NCBI GenBank assembly: GCA_002320815.1
Contig: DCLA01000011.1
Coordinates: forward strand, 1 to 35,037
Length of the DNA stretch: 35,037 bases
Direction: 5' to 3'
From: Myxococcales bacterium UBA1660
GTDB lineage: Bacteria > Myxococcota_A > Polyangia > Polyangiales > Houyiibacteriaceae
Below are positions 1 through 8,212 of this stretch, piece after piece. Position 1 is the first letter of the stretch; each line of letters begins with the position of its first letter. The translations under genes were made by a program, and so were the position numbers. A model generated the notes under the pieces. That model did no database searches and had not been told where the DNA came from. It saw nothing but the letters and a program-made list of their open reading frames with translations.

Positions 1-2
1 AG

Positions 3-1100
3 CACCCCGGACCCCGCCGACGCCCGTACCCCGACGCCGCCACCCCCCCGGTCGTCGCGGAACCCTGTGGCCTCTACACCCTGAGCCAGCGCGTCGAGTC
101 GGGCGGCCGGCTCCGTGCCTTCGCCGGCGACCGGGACGCCCCCTACGTCGCCGGCTTCGTCGTCCGGCCCATGTGGGAAGACCTGGAGCCCACCGCGGGC
201 GCCTTCGACTTCTCGTCGGTCGTGGACGCCCTCGAGCGCGTCCACGCCAACGGCCAGCGCCTCACCCTGCAGATCCTGGGCACCGAGCCCGACCACGTCA
301 TCGCCGAGGCCGACGAGACCTGGCGCTGGCACGACACCAACCCTCGGCACACCGGCCCCTGCACCGTGGCCCCCGGGTGCCTGCGCTCGCTGCCCTGGGA
401 CGGTCCCTCCCTGGACCGGCAGGAAGCCCTGATCGCGGCGCTCGCCGACGCGCCGGTCGACACCCCCGCCGGCCCCGTCCGCTTGGCCGACCATCCCGCG
501 CTGGACCAGGTGCTCCTCCCGCTGGTCGGCTGGGGCCGCATCCGCGAGCTCGGCGTCGAGGTCGAGGACTGGCCCGGCTACACCCGCGCCCGCCTCCGGG
601 ACGCGACCCTCGCAGTCGTGCGCATGCACCATCGGCACTTCCCCGCCCTGGTCCACCAGGTGCAGCTCTTCCGGGTCAGCGACGACGGCACCGACGGCCT
701 CTGGCAGGACCTGGCGCGGAGCATCGTGGACGGCCTGGCCGCCGACGGGTCCCCCGCGCCCATCTTCCTCATGGAGAACCTGGTCCACGCCAACGACGGA
801 GCCCTCGACACCTACCGGCCGGGGCCGACCATGGCCGCGGAGCCCCTGGTCTTCGCCGCAGACCAAGGAGCCTTCGTGGGCTTCCAGATGCTCACCTCGT
901 GGGCCCGCCCCTTCCCGGGCCAGGAGGCCGCCGTCGCCGGGGGGAGCCCGGCCGCGGCCATCGACTGGGCCCGGGCCACCTTCGGCGCGCGCTACTTCGA
1001 GATCTACCCGCCCGACGTGGACGCCGCCGAAGCCGGCGACGGCGAGTGGGCCACCCTGCGGGCCGAGCTGGTCGCCGCCGCGCGCCCCCTCTGCCCCTGA
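3..1100 (+). CDS. Glycoside-hydrolase-like TIM-barrel protein, 5' end outside window
   Basis: The reading frame is open from base 3 and ends at TGA 1098-1100, so the N-terminus lies upstream of the window. The first in-window methionine (171) is internal: the residues before it, ending in YVAGFVVRPMWEDLEP, continue the same domain. That motif, followed by AFDFS and a hydrophobic strand (LTLQILG), resembles the first strands of GH5/GH42-type (beta/alpha)8 barrels, where one residue set reads 'R..W..lEP..G.fdf'. Later LADHPALDQVLLPLVGWGR and YFEIYPPD resemble the later strands of such barrels. No signal peptide can be judged because the start is missing. I cannot identify the catalytic acid pair with certainty, so a non-catalytic or substrate-binding relative is possible. 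The next gene on the same strand begins 165 bases later with its own promoter-like sequence. Confidence 0.6.
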   Translation, partial: HPGPRRRPYPDAATPPVVAEPCGLYTLSQRVESGGRLRAFAGDRDAPYVAGFVVRPMWEDLEPTAGAFDFSSVVDALERVHANGQRLTLQILGTEPDHVIAEADETWRWHDTNPRHTGPCTVAPGCLRSLPWDGPSLDRQEALIAALADAPVDTPAGPVRLADHPALDQVLLPLVGWGRIRELGVEVEDWPGYTRARLRDATLAVVRMHHRHFPALVHQVQLFRVSDDGTDGLWQDLARSIVDGLAADGSPAPIFLMENLVHANDGALDTYRPGPTMAAEPLVFAADQGAFVGFQMLTSWARPFPGQEAAVAGGSPAAAIDWARATFGARYFEIYPPDVDAAEAGDGEWATLRAELVAAARPLCP

Positions 1101-1241
1101 CGAGGGCTATTTCCCCGCCGGCCCACCCGCCGTTCTCCTCGGTAGAGATCGCCCGTCACCCTCTCGTCCCCTGGCGCGACCTCCCCAGGTGGCGATGGAC
1201 GGAACCTGGAGCCGGAATGCGATCCTTCTTCGCCGTCGTGA

Positions 1242-1247
1242 TACCCT
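1242..1247 (+). promoter_or_regulatory. Possible -10 box (TACCCT) of the kinase gene
   Basis: TACCCT fits TANNNT and lies 18 nt before the GTG start at 1266. No good -35 hexamer is visible at 16-18 bp. The rest of the 1101-1265 gap shows no repeat or hairpin I can support. Confidence 0.3.
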
Positions 1248-1265
1248 CGTGGGAACTGGGTTCAT

Positions 1266-2918
<1,653 letters not shown>

Positions 2919-2921
2919 GCA

Positions 2922-2980
2922 GCGAACGAGGAACCCGCGGCGAACGAGCGGCGACCTGCTGTGAACGAGCGGCGAACGAG
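2922..2980. repeat. Degenerate GCGAACGAG direct repeats after the kinase stop
   Basis: GCGAACGAG or GTGAACGAG occurs at 2922-2930, 2940-2948, 2961-2969 and 2972-2980, immediately downstream of the kinase stop codon. Further degenerate GAACG copies follow to about 3030. A perfect 13-bp palindrome, GGCCGCCGCGGCC, is at 3003-3015. No uridine tract follows, so a terminator role is not clear. Confidence 0.6.
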
Positions 2981-3032
2981 CCTCCGAACGCGCCCGGTGA
3001 ACGGCCGCCGCGGCCCCCTACGCGCGAACGAC

Positions 3033-3049
3033 TGGCCACCCATGACAAG
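3033..3049 (+). promoter_or_regulatory. Distal 17-bp operator candidate, metal-hydrolase promoter
   Basis: TGGCCACCCATGACAAG matches the consensus TGGCCACNNATGACAAG found four times in this window. The site contains two TGRCMA half-elements one helical turn (10 bp) apart, as expected for an AraC-family protein whose two helix-turn-helix motifs contact successive major grooves. It is 74 bp upstream of the next copy. Confidence 0.75.
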
Positions 3050-3106
3050 CCGACCCTCGGCCGTGACGCCTTCGCCGGCTCGTCCGCCCCGCCGCGAACC
3101 CCGTCC

Positions 3107-3123
3107 CGGCCACCAATGACAAG
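3107..3123 (+). promoter_or_regulatory. Proximal 17-bp operator candidate, metal-hydrolase promoter
   Basis: CGGCCACCAATGACAAG differs from the consensus only at its first base. Exactly 43 bases separate it from the TAGGCT -10 box at 3167. The same 43-base interval separates the copy at 5126-5142 from its -10 box. Confidence 0.75.
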
Positions 3124-3166
3124 GGATCCGTCCGGAAGCGACATGGCCCGGTCGACCCCGGCTCCC

Positions 3167-3172
3167 TAGGCT
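3167..3172 (+). promoter_or_regulatory. -10 box TAGGCT, leaderless start for the metal hydrolase gene
   Basis: TAGGCT ends 6 nt before ATG 3179 and no Shine-Dalgarno sequence precedes the ATG, so transcription should start on or next to the start codon. No good -35 hexamer is visible, which fits activator dependence. Confidence 0.6.
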
Positions 3173-3178
3173 ACGACC

Positions 3179-4021
3179 ATGCCCATCACCGCCACCGCCG
3201 CGCGCCGGAACGACCACGACATCACCGTCCGTCGGATGGACCTCACCTTCGACGAGTCGACCCCGACCTACTGGTTCGACGACAACCCCTACCTCACGTC
3301 GATCCTCAACGCGCTGGCCATCCCCTTCCCGCCTGGCGAGCGGGACTTCATCCGCAGCGTGCGGCACTTCCTGCCGCAGGTGGAGGACACCGGGCTCCGC
3401 GCCGCCGTCCGGGCCTTCATCGGTCAGGAGGCGAACCACACCAAGGAGCACATCGCCTTCAACCAGTTCCTCGAGGACCGGGGCTTCCCGGCCCGGGCGA
3501 TGGAGGACTTCGTGACCCAGCGGCTGGAGACCATGCACGCCCGCTCCACCCCAGCGGAGAACCTGGCGCGCACCGCGGCCCTGGAGCACTTCACCGCCAT
3601 CCTGGCCCACTCGCTCCTCGACTCGCTGCCCCTGGTGGAGACCATGAGCCCCGAGGCGGCGCGGCTCTGGGTCTGGCACGCCATCGAGGAGATCGAGCAC
3701 CGCTCGGTCGCCTTCGACGTCTACGAGACCGCAGTCGGCGACGAGAAGCTCCGGCTCCGCGTGATGGTGCAGGCGACCTTCTTCTTCCTGCTGATGAACT
3801 CGCTGCGCGCGCGGGAGCTCATCAAGCGCAGCGACCCCGCCAAGCGCGGTCTCCGGCCCGCGCTGCGCGCCGCCAACGTCCTCTTCGGCAAGCCCGGCGT
3901 CTTCCGCAAGGTGCTGCCCCTCTACGTCTCCTACTACCGCCGCGGCTTCCACCCCTCGGACCACGACAACCGCGAGGTCGTCGAGCGCGCCAAGGCGCGC
4001 TACCTCTCGGAAGCCGCCTGA
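3179..4021 (+). CDS. Predicted metal-dependent hydrolase (PF10118/COG3687 type)
   Basis: The 280-residue protein matches the 'predicted metal-dependent hydrolase' family, helical proteins with a ferritin-like di-metal centre. Likely ligands are visible in order: E54, E84 and H87 in QEANHTKEH, E136-H137 in AALEHFTA, and H167, E170 and H174 in HAIEEIEHRS. The chemistry of this family is not well established; members often neighbour flavin monooxygenases, short-chain dehydrogenases and AraC regulators, as here. It has its own promoter carrying the same paired 17-bp elements as the SDR-BVMO operon, so it is likely co-regulated with it. ATG 3179 appears leaderless. Its last 22 bases overlap the 3' end of the convergent AraC gene. 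Confidence 0.85.
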   Translation: MPITATAARRNDHDITVRRMDLTFDESTPTYWFDDNPYLTSILNALAIPFPPGERDFIRSVRHFLPQVEDTGLRAAVRAFIGQEANHTKEHIAFNQFLEDRGFPARAMEDFVTQRLETMHARSTPAENLARTAALEHFTAILAHSLLDSLPLVETMSPEAARLWVWHAIEEIEHRSVAFDVYETAVGDEKLRLRVMVQATFFFLLMNSLRARELIKRSDPAKRGLRPALRAANVLFGKPGVFRKVLPLYVSYYRRGFHPSDHDNREVVERAKARYLSEAA

Positions 4022-5028
4022 GCCCGGTACTGGGTCGGCGTCCGCCCGGTCCAGCGGCGGAAGGCGCGGGTGAAGTTCGCCGCGTCCACGTAGCCCAGCA
4101 TCGTGGCCACCTCGTGGGCGGCGAGGTCCGGGTTGTCCAAGAGCCGCATCGCGTCCCGGCGCCGCGCGCCCTCGAGGAGCTCGGAGAACCCGGTGCCCTC
4201 GTCCTTGAGGTGCCGCCGCAGGGTCCGCGGGGCCATGCCCAGCTTGCGCGCCGTCTGCTCCAGCGAGGGGTAGCCCGAGGGCCCCGGCTGCAGGTCCGAC
4301 TGGACCCGCGCGGTGACCCTGCCGTCGGCCATGCCCCGCATCCGCTCCTCGCGCTCGCACCACTTCACCGCCGCCCGGAGCCCGACGGGGTTGCTCATGG
4401 CCAGCTTCCGCTCGAGGAGGTGCACCGGGAAGCGCATCTGCGTGGTGGGCATGTCCCAGCGGACCCGGGGGAGTCGCTCGCGCACGTAGTCCCCGTGGTC
4501 CGGCTCGGCGAAGTCGAACCACACCTCCAGGTTCTCGGGCCCCGCCGGCATCATCGCCGTCGCGCCGCGGACCATGCTGACCATGGTCGTCTCCTTCACG
4601 AAGGTGTCCACCCAGCGCTCTGCGCTCACCCGCAGGTCCAGGGTCACGCTCCCCACCTCGCCCGCGGTGTCCACCACGATGGCCGTCGCGCGCCCGATGA
4701 GGTGCCAGAAGCGCTGCAGGAGCTCGAGGGCCTCGCCCAGGTTCGCGCTGGCCAAGATCGCGTAGCCCACGCTGCCCAGGGCCGTCGGCGGTAGCCGCCA
4801 GCCGAGCTCGAAGCCGAGCCGCGGATCGCGGAGCTCCCCATGGATGGCGGCGAGCACCTCGGCGTGTTGGCCCATGGTGACCCCGGTCTCGAAGATCTCC
4901 GCGCGCGGCGTGGCGATGCCCGCCCGCTCCAGGAGTCCGTCCACGTCGACCCCGCGCTCCTCGGCGATCTCCAGGAGGGTCACCGGGACCACGCCGGGCA
5001 CGAACCAGCGCCGCCATTCTTCGTCCAC
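4000..5028 (-). CDS. AraC-family regulator with Arabinose_bd N-domain (VirS/OruR type)
   Basis: The 342-residue protein has an N-terminal region (about 15-210, with GWRLPPTALGSVGYAILAS and LGEALELLQRFWHLIG) typical of the arabinose-binding-like domain of the VirS/OruR branch. A C-terminal AraC DNA-binding domain follows, with both helix-turn-helix units visible (SLEQTARKLGMAPRTLRRHL and AHEVATMLGYVDAANFTRAF). In Mycobacterium tuberculosis a relative, VirS, activates the divergent mymA operon, which contains a Baeyer-Villiger flavoprotein and an SDR; the same gene partners lie here. The start is GTG 5028; nearby ATGs are out of frame. A 17-bp operator candidate sits 22 bp upstream of this start, so autoregulation is plausible. 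The inducer is unknown; fatty or aromatic ketone compounds are a guess from the enzymes. Confidence 0.9.
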   Translation of the reverse strand: MDEEWRRWFVPGVVPVTLLEIAEERGVDVDGLLERAGIATPRAEIFETGVTMGQHAEVLAAIHGELRDPRLGFELGWRLPPTALGSVGYAILASANLGEALELLQRFWHLIGRATAIVVDTAGEVGSVTLDLRVSAERWVDTFVKETTMVSMVRGATAMMPAGPENLEVWFDFAEPDHGDYVRERLPRVRWDMPTTQMRFPVHLLERKLAMSNPVGLRAAVKWCEREERMRGMADGRVTARVQSDLQPGPSGYPSLEQTARKLGMAPRTLRRHLKDEGTGFSELLEGARRRDAMRLLDNPDLAAHEVATMLGYVDAANFTRAFRRWTGRTPTQYRAQAASER

Positions 5029-5049
5029 CGCATCCGATCATGCCGGCGG

Positions 5050-5066
5050 TGGCCACAGATGACAAC
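5050..5066 (+). promoter_or_regulatory. Distal 17-bp operator candidate, SDR-BVMO promoter
   Basis: TGGCCACAGATGACAAC matches the consensus except for its last base. It lies between the divergent AraC and SDR genes, 76 bp upstream of the next copy and 22 bp from the araC-type gene start, where binding could also affect that gene's own promoter. Confidence 0.75.
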
Positions 5067-5125
5067 GCCGCCGCTCCGGCGCGCCCACTGAGATCCCCAT
5101 GCCTTTCCTGCCGATGGCGCCCGCG

Positions 5126-5142
5126 TGGCCACTCATGACAAG
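5126..5142 (+). promoter_or_regulatory. Proximal 17-bp operator candidate, SDR-BVMO promoter
   Basis: TGGCCACTCATGACAAG is a perfect match to the consensus. It is followed after 43 bases by the TAGCCT -10 box at 5186, an interval identical to that in the promoter at 3107-3172. Confidence 0.78.
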
Positions 5143-5185
5143 ATCTCTGTCCGCTGCCCCCCATGCTTTCCGTGGCGTTTGCCCT

Positions 5186-5191
5186 TAGCCT
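5186..5191 (+). promoter_or_regulatory. -10 box TAGCCT of the SDR-BVMO operon
   Basis: TAGCCT (TANNNT) aligns with TAGGCT at 3167 when the operators are aligned. It predicts a start near 5198 and a leader of about 24 nt containing the AAGGAG ribosome-binding site at 5212-5217. No -35 hexamer is evident. Confidence 0.6.
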
Positions 5192-5221
5192 ACTGAACTC
5201 CGGTCAACCGGAAGGAGAGCC

Positions 5222-6127
5222 ATGAGGACGATGAACGACAAGGTGGTCGCGCTGACGGGCGCGGGCTCGGGGATCGGCCGCGCGACGGCGCTACGCTTGG
5301 CCCGGATGGGCGCGCGCTTGGCCCTGGCCGACGTGAACGAAGCGAACCTGGAGCGGGTCGCCGGCGAGTGCCGCGCCACCGGCGCCGAGACCGTCGCCAC
5401 GGTCCTCGACGTGGCCGACCGCGACGCCATCTACGCTTGGGCCGCGGCGACCGCGGATCACTTCGGCGTGGTCCACGTGGTGATCAACAACGCCGGCGTC
5501 GCCATGGGCGGCCGCCTGGAGGACGTCACCGACGAGGACTTCCAGTGGCTCATGGACATCAACTTCTGGGGCGTGGTCCACGGGACGCGCGCCTTCATGC
5601 CGCACCTGCGCGCCAGCGGCGACGGCCACGTGGTGAACATCTCGAGCGTCTTCGGGATCATCGCCATGCCGCTCAACGGCCCCTACAACGCCTCGAAGTT
5701 CGCGGTGCGCGGCTTCACCGAGGCCCTCGCCGAAGAGCTCGACGTCGAGGGCGCGCCGGTCAGCGTGACCTGCGTCCACCCCGGCGGCATCGACACCAAC
5801 ATCGCCGCCGCCGCGCGCTTCACGCCCACCAAGTCCTGGGGGCTCCTCAGCTCCGAGGGCACCGCGGACGAGTTCAAGAAGCTGGCGCGCACCAGCCCCG
5901 ACGAGGCCGCCGAGGCCATCGTCGGCGCCATCGTGCGCAAGCGCCGGCGCCTGCTCATCGGCACCGACGCGCGGATCATCGACGCCGTCCAGCGATCGAT
6001 CCCGGTGCTCTACCAGAGCCTGGTCGCGCGCATCGCCCGCCGTACCCGCTACCGCCCGGGCGCCGCGCCCGCCCCGACCGAGACCGACGCGCCCGCCGCC
6101 GCGCCCCGGGCGGAGACCCGCCCGTGA
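5222..6127 (+). CDS. Short-chain dehydrogenase/reductase (SDR), classical type
   Basis: The 301-residue protein is a classical SDR with a Rossmann fold. It shows the cofactor motif TGAGSGIG (12-19), D63 in LDVAD, NNAG (89-92), catalytic Ser142 in NISS, Tyr155 and Lys159 in YNASK, and PGG after the sixth strand. An acidic D at the end of strand 2 (LALADVNE) suggests NAD rather than NADP preference. A basic and Pro/Ala-rich tail (RIARRTRYRPG onward) extends beyond the core. It probably oxidises a secondary alcohol to the ketone used by the monooxygenase encoded immediately downstream, or handles a related lipid alcohol. The stop overlaps the next start (GTGA), so the two are translationally coupled. 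A strong AAGGAG precedes ATG 5222; the internal Met4 is an alternative. Confidence 0.9.
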   Translation: MRTMNDKVVALTGAGSGIGRATALRLARMGARLALADVNEANLERVAGECRATGAETVATVLDVADRDAIYAWAAATADHFGVVHVVINNAGVAMGGRLEDVTDEDFQWLMDINFWGVVHGTRAFMPHLRASGDGHVVNISSVFGIIAMPLNGPYNASKFAVRGFTEALAEELDVEGAPVSVTCVHPGGIDTNIAAAARFTPTKSWGLLSSEGTADEFKKLARTSPDEAAEAIVGAIVRKRRRLLIGTDARIIDAVQRSIPVLYQSLVARIARRTRYRPGAAPAPTETDAPAAAPRAETRP

Positions 6128-7635
6128 TCCGCGAAGAGCTCGACGTGGTGATCATCGGCGCCGGCCTCAGCGGCATCGGCGCCGGCGCCCATCTGCGCAC
6201 CCAATGCCCCGGCAAGCGCTTCGCCATCCTGGAGATGCGCGACGCCATCGGCGGCACCTGGGACCTCTTCCGCTACCCCGGGATCCGCTCCGACTCGGAC
6301 ATGTACACCCTGGGCTACCAGTTCAAACCCTGGACCCAGCCCGACGCCATCGCCGAGGGCGCGGACATCCGCGCCTACATCGAGGAGACCGCGGCCGAGT
6401 ACGACCTCGAGCGCACCATCCGCTATCGCCACCGCGTGCTGGGCCTCGACTGGTCCAGCACCGAGGGCCGCTGGCACGTGCAGGTCGAGCTCACCGACAC
6501 CGGCGAGCGGCGCACCTACGTGAGCCAGTACGTCCTCTGCTGCGCGGGCTACTACCGCTACGACGAGGGATACACCCCGCACTTCGAGGGCCGCGAGGAC
6601 TTCCGCGGACCCATCGTCCACCCGCAGCACTGGCCCGAGGACCTCGACTACGACGGAAAGCGCGTCGTGATCATCGGCAGCGGCGCCACCGCCGTGACCC
6701 TGATCCCCTCGCTGGCCGAACGCGCCGAGCACGTGGTGATGCTCCAGCGCTCCCCGGGCTACGTGGTCTCGCTGCCCAAGCAGGGCGCGATGATCAACAA
6801 GGTCCGCGAGCGCTTCGGCGACACCGCCGCCTACACCCTGGCCCGCGGGTTCCGCATGGCCATGGGCGTCGCCAGCTTCCAGGTGATCCGTCGCTTCCCC
6901 GAGCGGGCGCGGAAGTTCTTCCAGGACCAGGTGGCCGAGGCGGTGGGCCCCGAGTTCGACATGGCCCACTTCACGCCGAGCTACGCGCCCTGGGACGAGC
7001 GCCTCTGCGCGGTCCCCGACGGCGACCTCTTCGACACCATCCGCGCCGGGAAGGCCTCGGTGGTCACCGACCACATCGACCGCTTCGTGCCCGAGGGGAT
7101 CCTCCTGAAGAGCGGCGAGATCCTCGAGGCGGACATCGTCATCACCGCCACCGGGCTCCAGCTCCAGGTCCTCGGCGGGGCCGGCCTGAGCCTCGACGGA
7201 GTCCCGGTGAACGTGGCCGACAAGCTCTACTACAAGGGCGCCATGCTCGAGGACGTGCCCAACCTGGGCATGGTCTTCGGCTACACGAACGCGAGCTGGA
7301 CCCTCAAGGCGGACCTGATCCTCGACTTCTTCTGCCGGGCCATCAACGAGGCCGACCGGCGCGGCAAGGAGGTCTTCACGCCGCGCAACACCCAGGGCGC
7401 CGGCGACGGAGGGCCCTTCTTGAACCTCAGCAGCGGCTACGTGAAGCGGGCCCAGCACCTGATGCCCCGGCAGGGCGACCGCATGCCCTGGAAGCTCTAC
7501 CAGAACTACTTCCTGGACTACGTGCTGATGAAGCTGAAGCCCCTCGACGACGGCGCGCTGAGTTTCACCCGGCGCCGCCCCAAGGCTCGGCGGGCCGCCC
7601 CGAAGCGGACCGAGACCACCGCCCCCGCGCCCTGA
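6124..7635 (+). CDS. Flavin monooxygenase, Baeyer-Villiger (EthA/MymA-like)
   Basis: The 503-residue protein has two dinucleotide-binding motifs: FAD site IIGAGLSGIGAG (10-21) and NADPH site IIGSGATA (183-190). Between them lies the Baeyer-Villiger fingerprint FxGxxxHxxxWP, seen as FRGPIVHPQHWP (160-171). Also present are GGTWDLFRYPGIRSDSDMY and an ATG motif (VITATGLQLQ), all typical of the EthA/MymA class. Such enzymes insert oxygen next to a carbonyl to give esters or lactones, or oxidise heteroatoms. The start is GTG 6124, sharing GTGA with the SDR stop, so start choice is firm. The two enzymes would work in series on a lipid, steroid or aromatic alcohol/ketone; the actual substrate cannot be read from sequence. 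The C-terminus is a basic, Pro/Arg-rich tail after residue 480. Confidence 0.92.
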   Translation: MIREELDVVIIGAGLSGIGAGAHLRTQCPGKRFAILEMRDAIGGTWDLFRYPGIRSDSDMYTLGYQFKPWTQPDAIAEGADIRAYIEETAAEYDLERTIRYRHRVLGLDWSSTEGRWHVQVELTDTGERRTYVSQYVLCCAGYYRYDEGYTPHFEGREDFRGPIVHPQHWPEDLDYDGKRVVIIGSGATAVTLIPSLAERAEHVVMLQRSPGYVVSLPKQGAMINKVRERFGDTAAYTLARGFRMAMGVASFQVIRRFPERARKFFQDQVAEAVGPEFDMAHFTPSYAPWDERLCAVPDGDLFDTIRAGKASVVTDHIDRFVPEGILLKSGEILEADIVITATGLQLQVLGGAGLSLDGVPVNVADKLYYKGAMLEDVPNLGMVFGYTNASWTLKADLILDFFCRAINEADRRGKEVFTPRNTQGAGDGGPFLNLSSGYVKRAQHLMPRQGDRMPWKLYQNYFLDYVLMKLKPLDDGALSFTRRRPKARRAAPKRTETTAPAP

Positions 7636-7673
7636 TCCACCCCCACCGGGCCCGCGCTCACGTTTCGACTCGG

Positions 7674-7679
7674 TAGAAT
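7674..7679 (+). promoter_or_regulatory. -10 box TAGAAT of the marR-exporter operon
   Basis: TAGAAT is the best -10-like hexamer in the 106-base gap and predicts a start near 7686. The leader then holds CCGGGC/GCCCGG arms (7680-7685 and 7698-7703) around the perfect palindrome GGCCGCGGCC (7691-7700), and ATGCATGCAT (7730-7739) next to the start codon. These are possible autoregulatory MarR sites. Confidence 0.45.
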
Positions 7680-7729
7680 CCGGGCGGATTGGCCGCGGCC
7701 CGGTGGACACCGGGTCAAGTGGTTGCATG

Positions 7730-7739
7730 ATGCATGCAT
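7730..7739. promoter_or_regulatory. Palindrome ATGCATGCAT at the marR start
   Basis: A perfect 10-bp A/T-containing palindrome, with an adjoining TGCATGA copy at 7725-7731, lies directly before ATG 7742. In this G+C-rich DNA it stands out. MarR-family proteins usually bind short palindromes over their own promoter or start, so an operator is plausible but unproven. Confidence 0.4.
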
Positions 7740-7741
7740 CC

Positions 7742-8212
7742 ATGTCCGCGCCCGAAGGAAGCCACGAACGCCTCGACGCCCTCCTGACCCGCCTGCGCCG
7801 TTTCTGGGAGCAGCCGGAGGTCCTGGAGGGGATCCGCTCGCGGCTGGGCACCCCGGGCCGACCCAACCGCGACTTCCGGACCACCCGCGCGGTGGAGAAG
7901 CTCGGCGGGCTCGCCGACGTGAAGAGCATCGCCGCCGAGCTGCGAATCGACGCCTCCACCGCGAGCCGCCACGTGGGCCGCGCGGTCGACGCGGGGCTCC
8001 TCGAGCGCACCGCCTGCCCGGACGACGGGCGCCGGTGTCTCCTCGCCATCACCGAGCAGGGCCACCAGGCCATGAAGCGCGTCCGGGACGCGCGGGTGGG
8101 CGTGCTGGGCGAGCTGACGGCCGATTGGTCCCCCGAGGACATCGCCACCTTCGTGCGGCATGGCGAAACCCTGATGAGCGCGTGCGACGCGCTGGAGTCA
8201 TCGCATGAGTGA
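7742..8212 (+). CDS. MarR-family transcriptional regulator
   Basis: About 156 residues from ATG 7742. The winged helix-turn-helix is clear: helices around VKSIAAELRIDASTASRHVG, then LERTACPDDGRRCLLAITEQG, which contains the DDGRR wing typical of MarR proteins. A C-terminal helix supplies the dimer interface. The frame extends upstream with GTG 7703 and ATGs at 7727 and 7730; I prefer 7742 because the upstream residues are low-quality and overlap a palindrome that could be the operator. The stop overlaps the downstream exporter start by 8 bases (ATGAGTGA), a typical local repressor-exporter pair. The ligand is probably a substrate of the exporter. Confidence 0.85.
   Translation: MSAPEGSHERLDALLTRLRRFWEQPEVLEGIRSRLGTPGRPNRDFRTTRAVEKLGGLADVKSIAAELRIDASTASRHVGRAVDAGLLERTACPDDGRRCLLAITEQGHQAMKRVRDARVGVLGELTADWSPEDIATFVRHGETLMSACDALESSHE

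Noticed and set aside
1207..1220. Sigma-54-like TGGAGCCGGAATGC before the first kinase
   Set aside because: The GG-to-GC interval is one base shorter than required and the -12 element lacks TTGC.
7636..7673. Rho-independent terminator after the monooxygenase gene
   Set aside because: No stem of useful length or T-run is visible.
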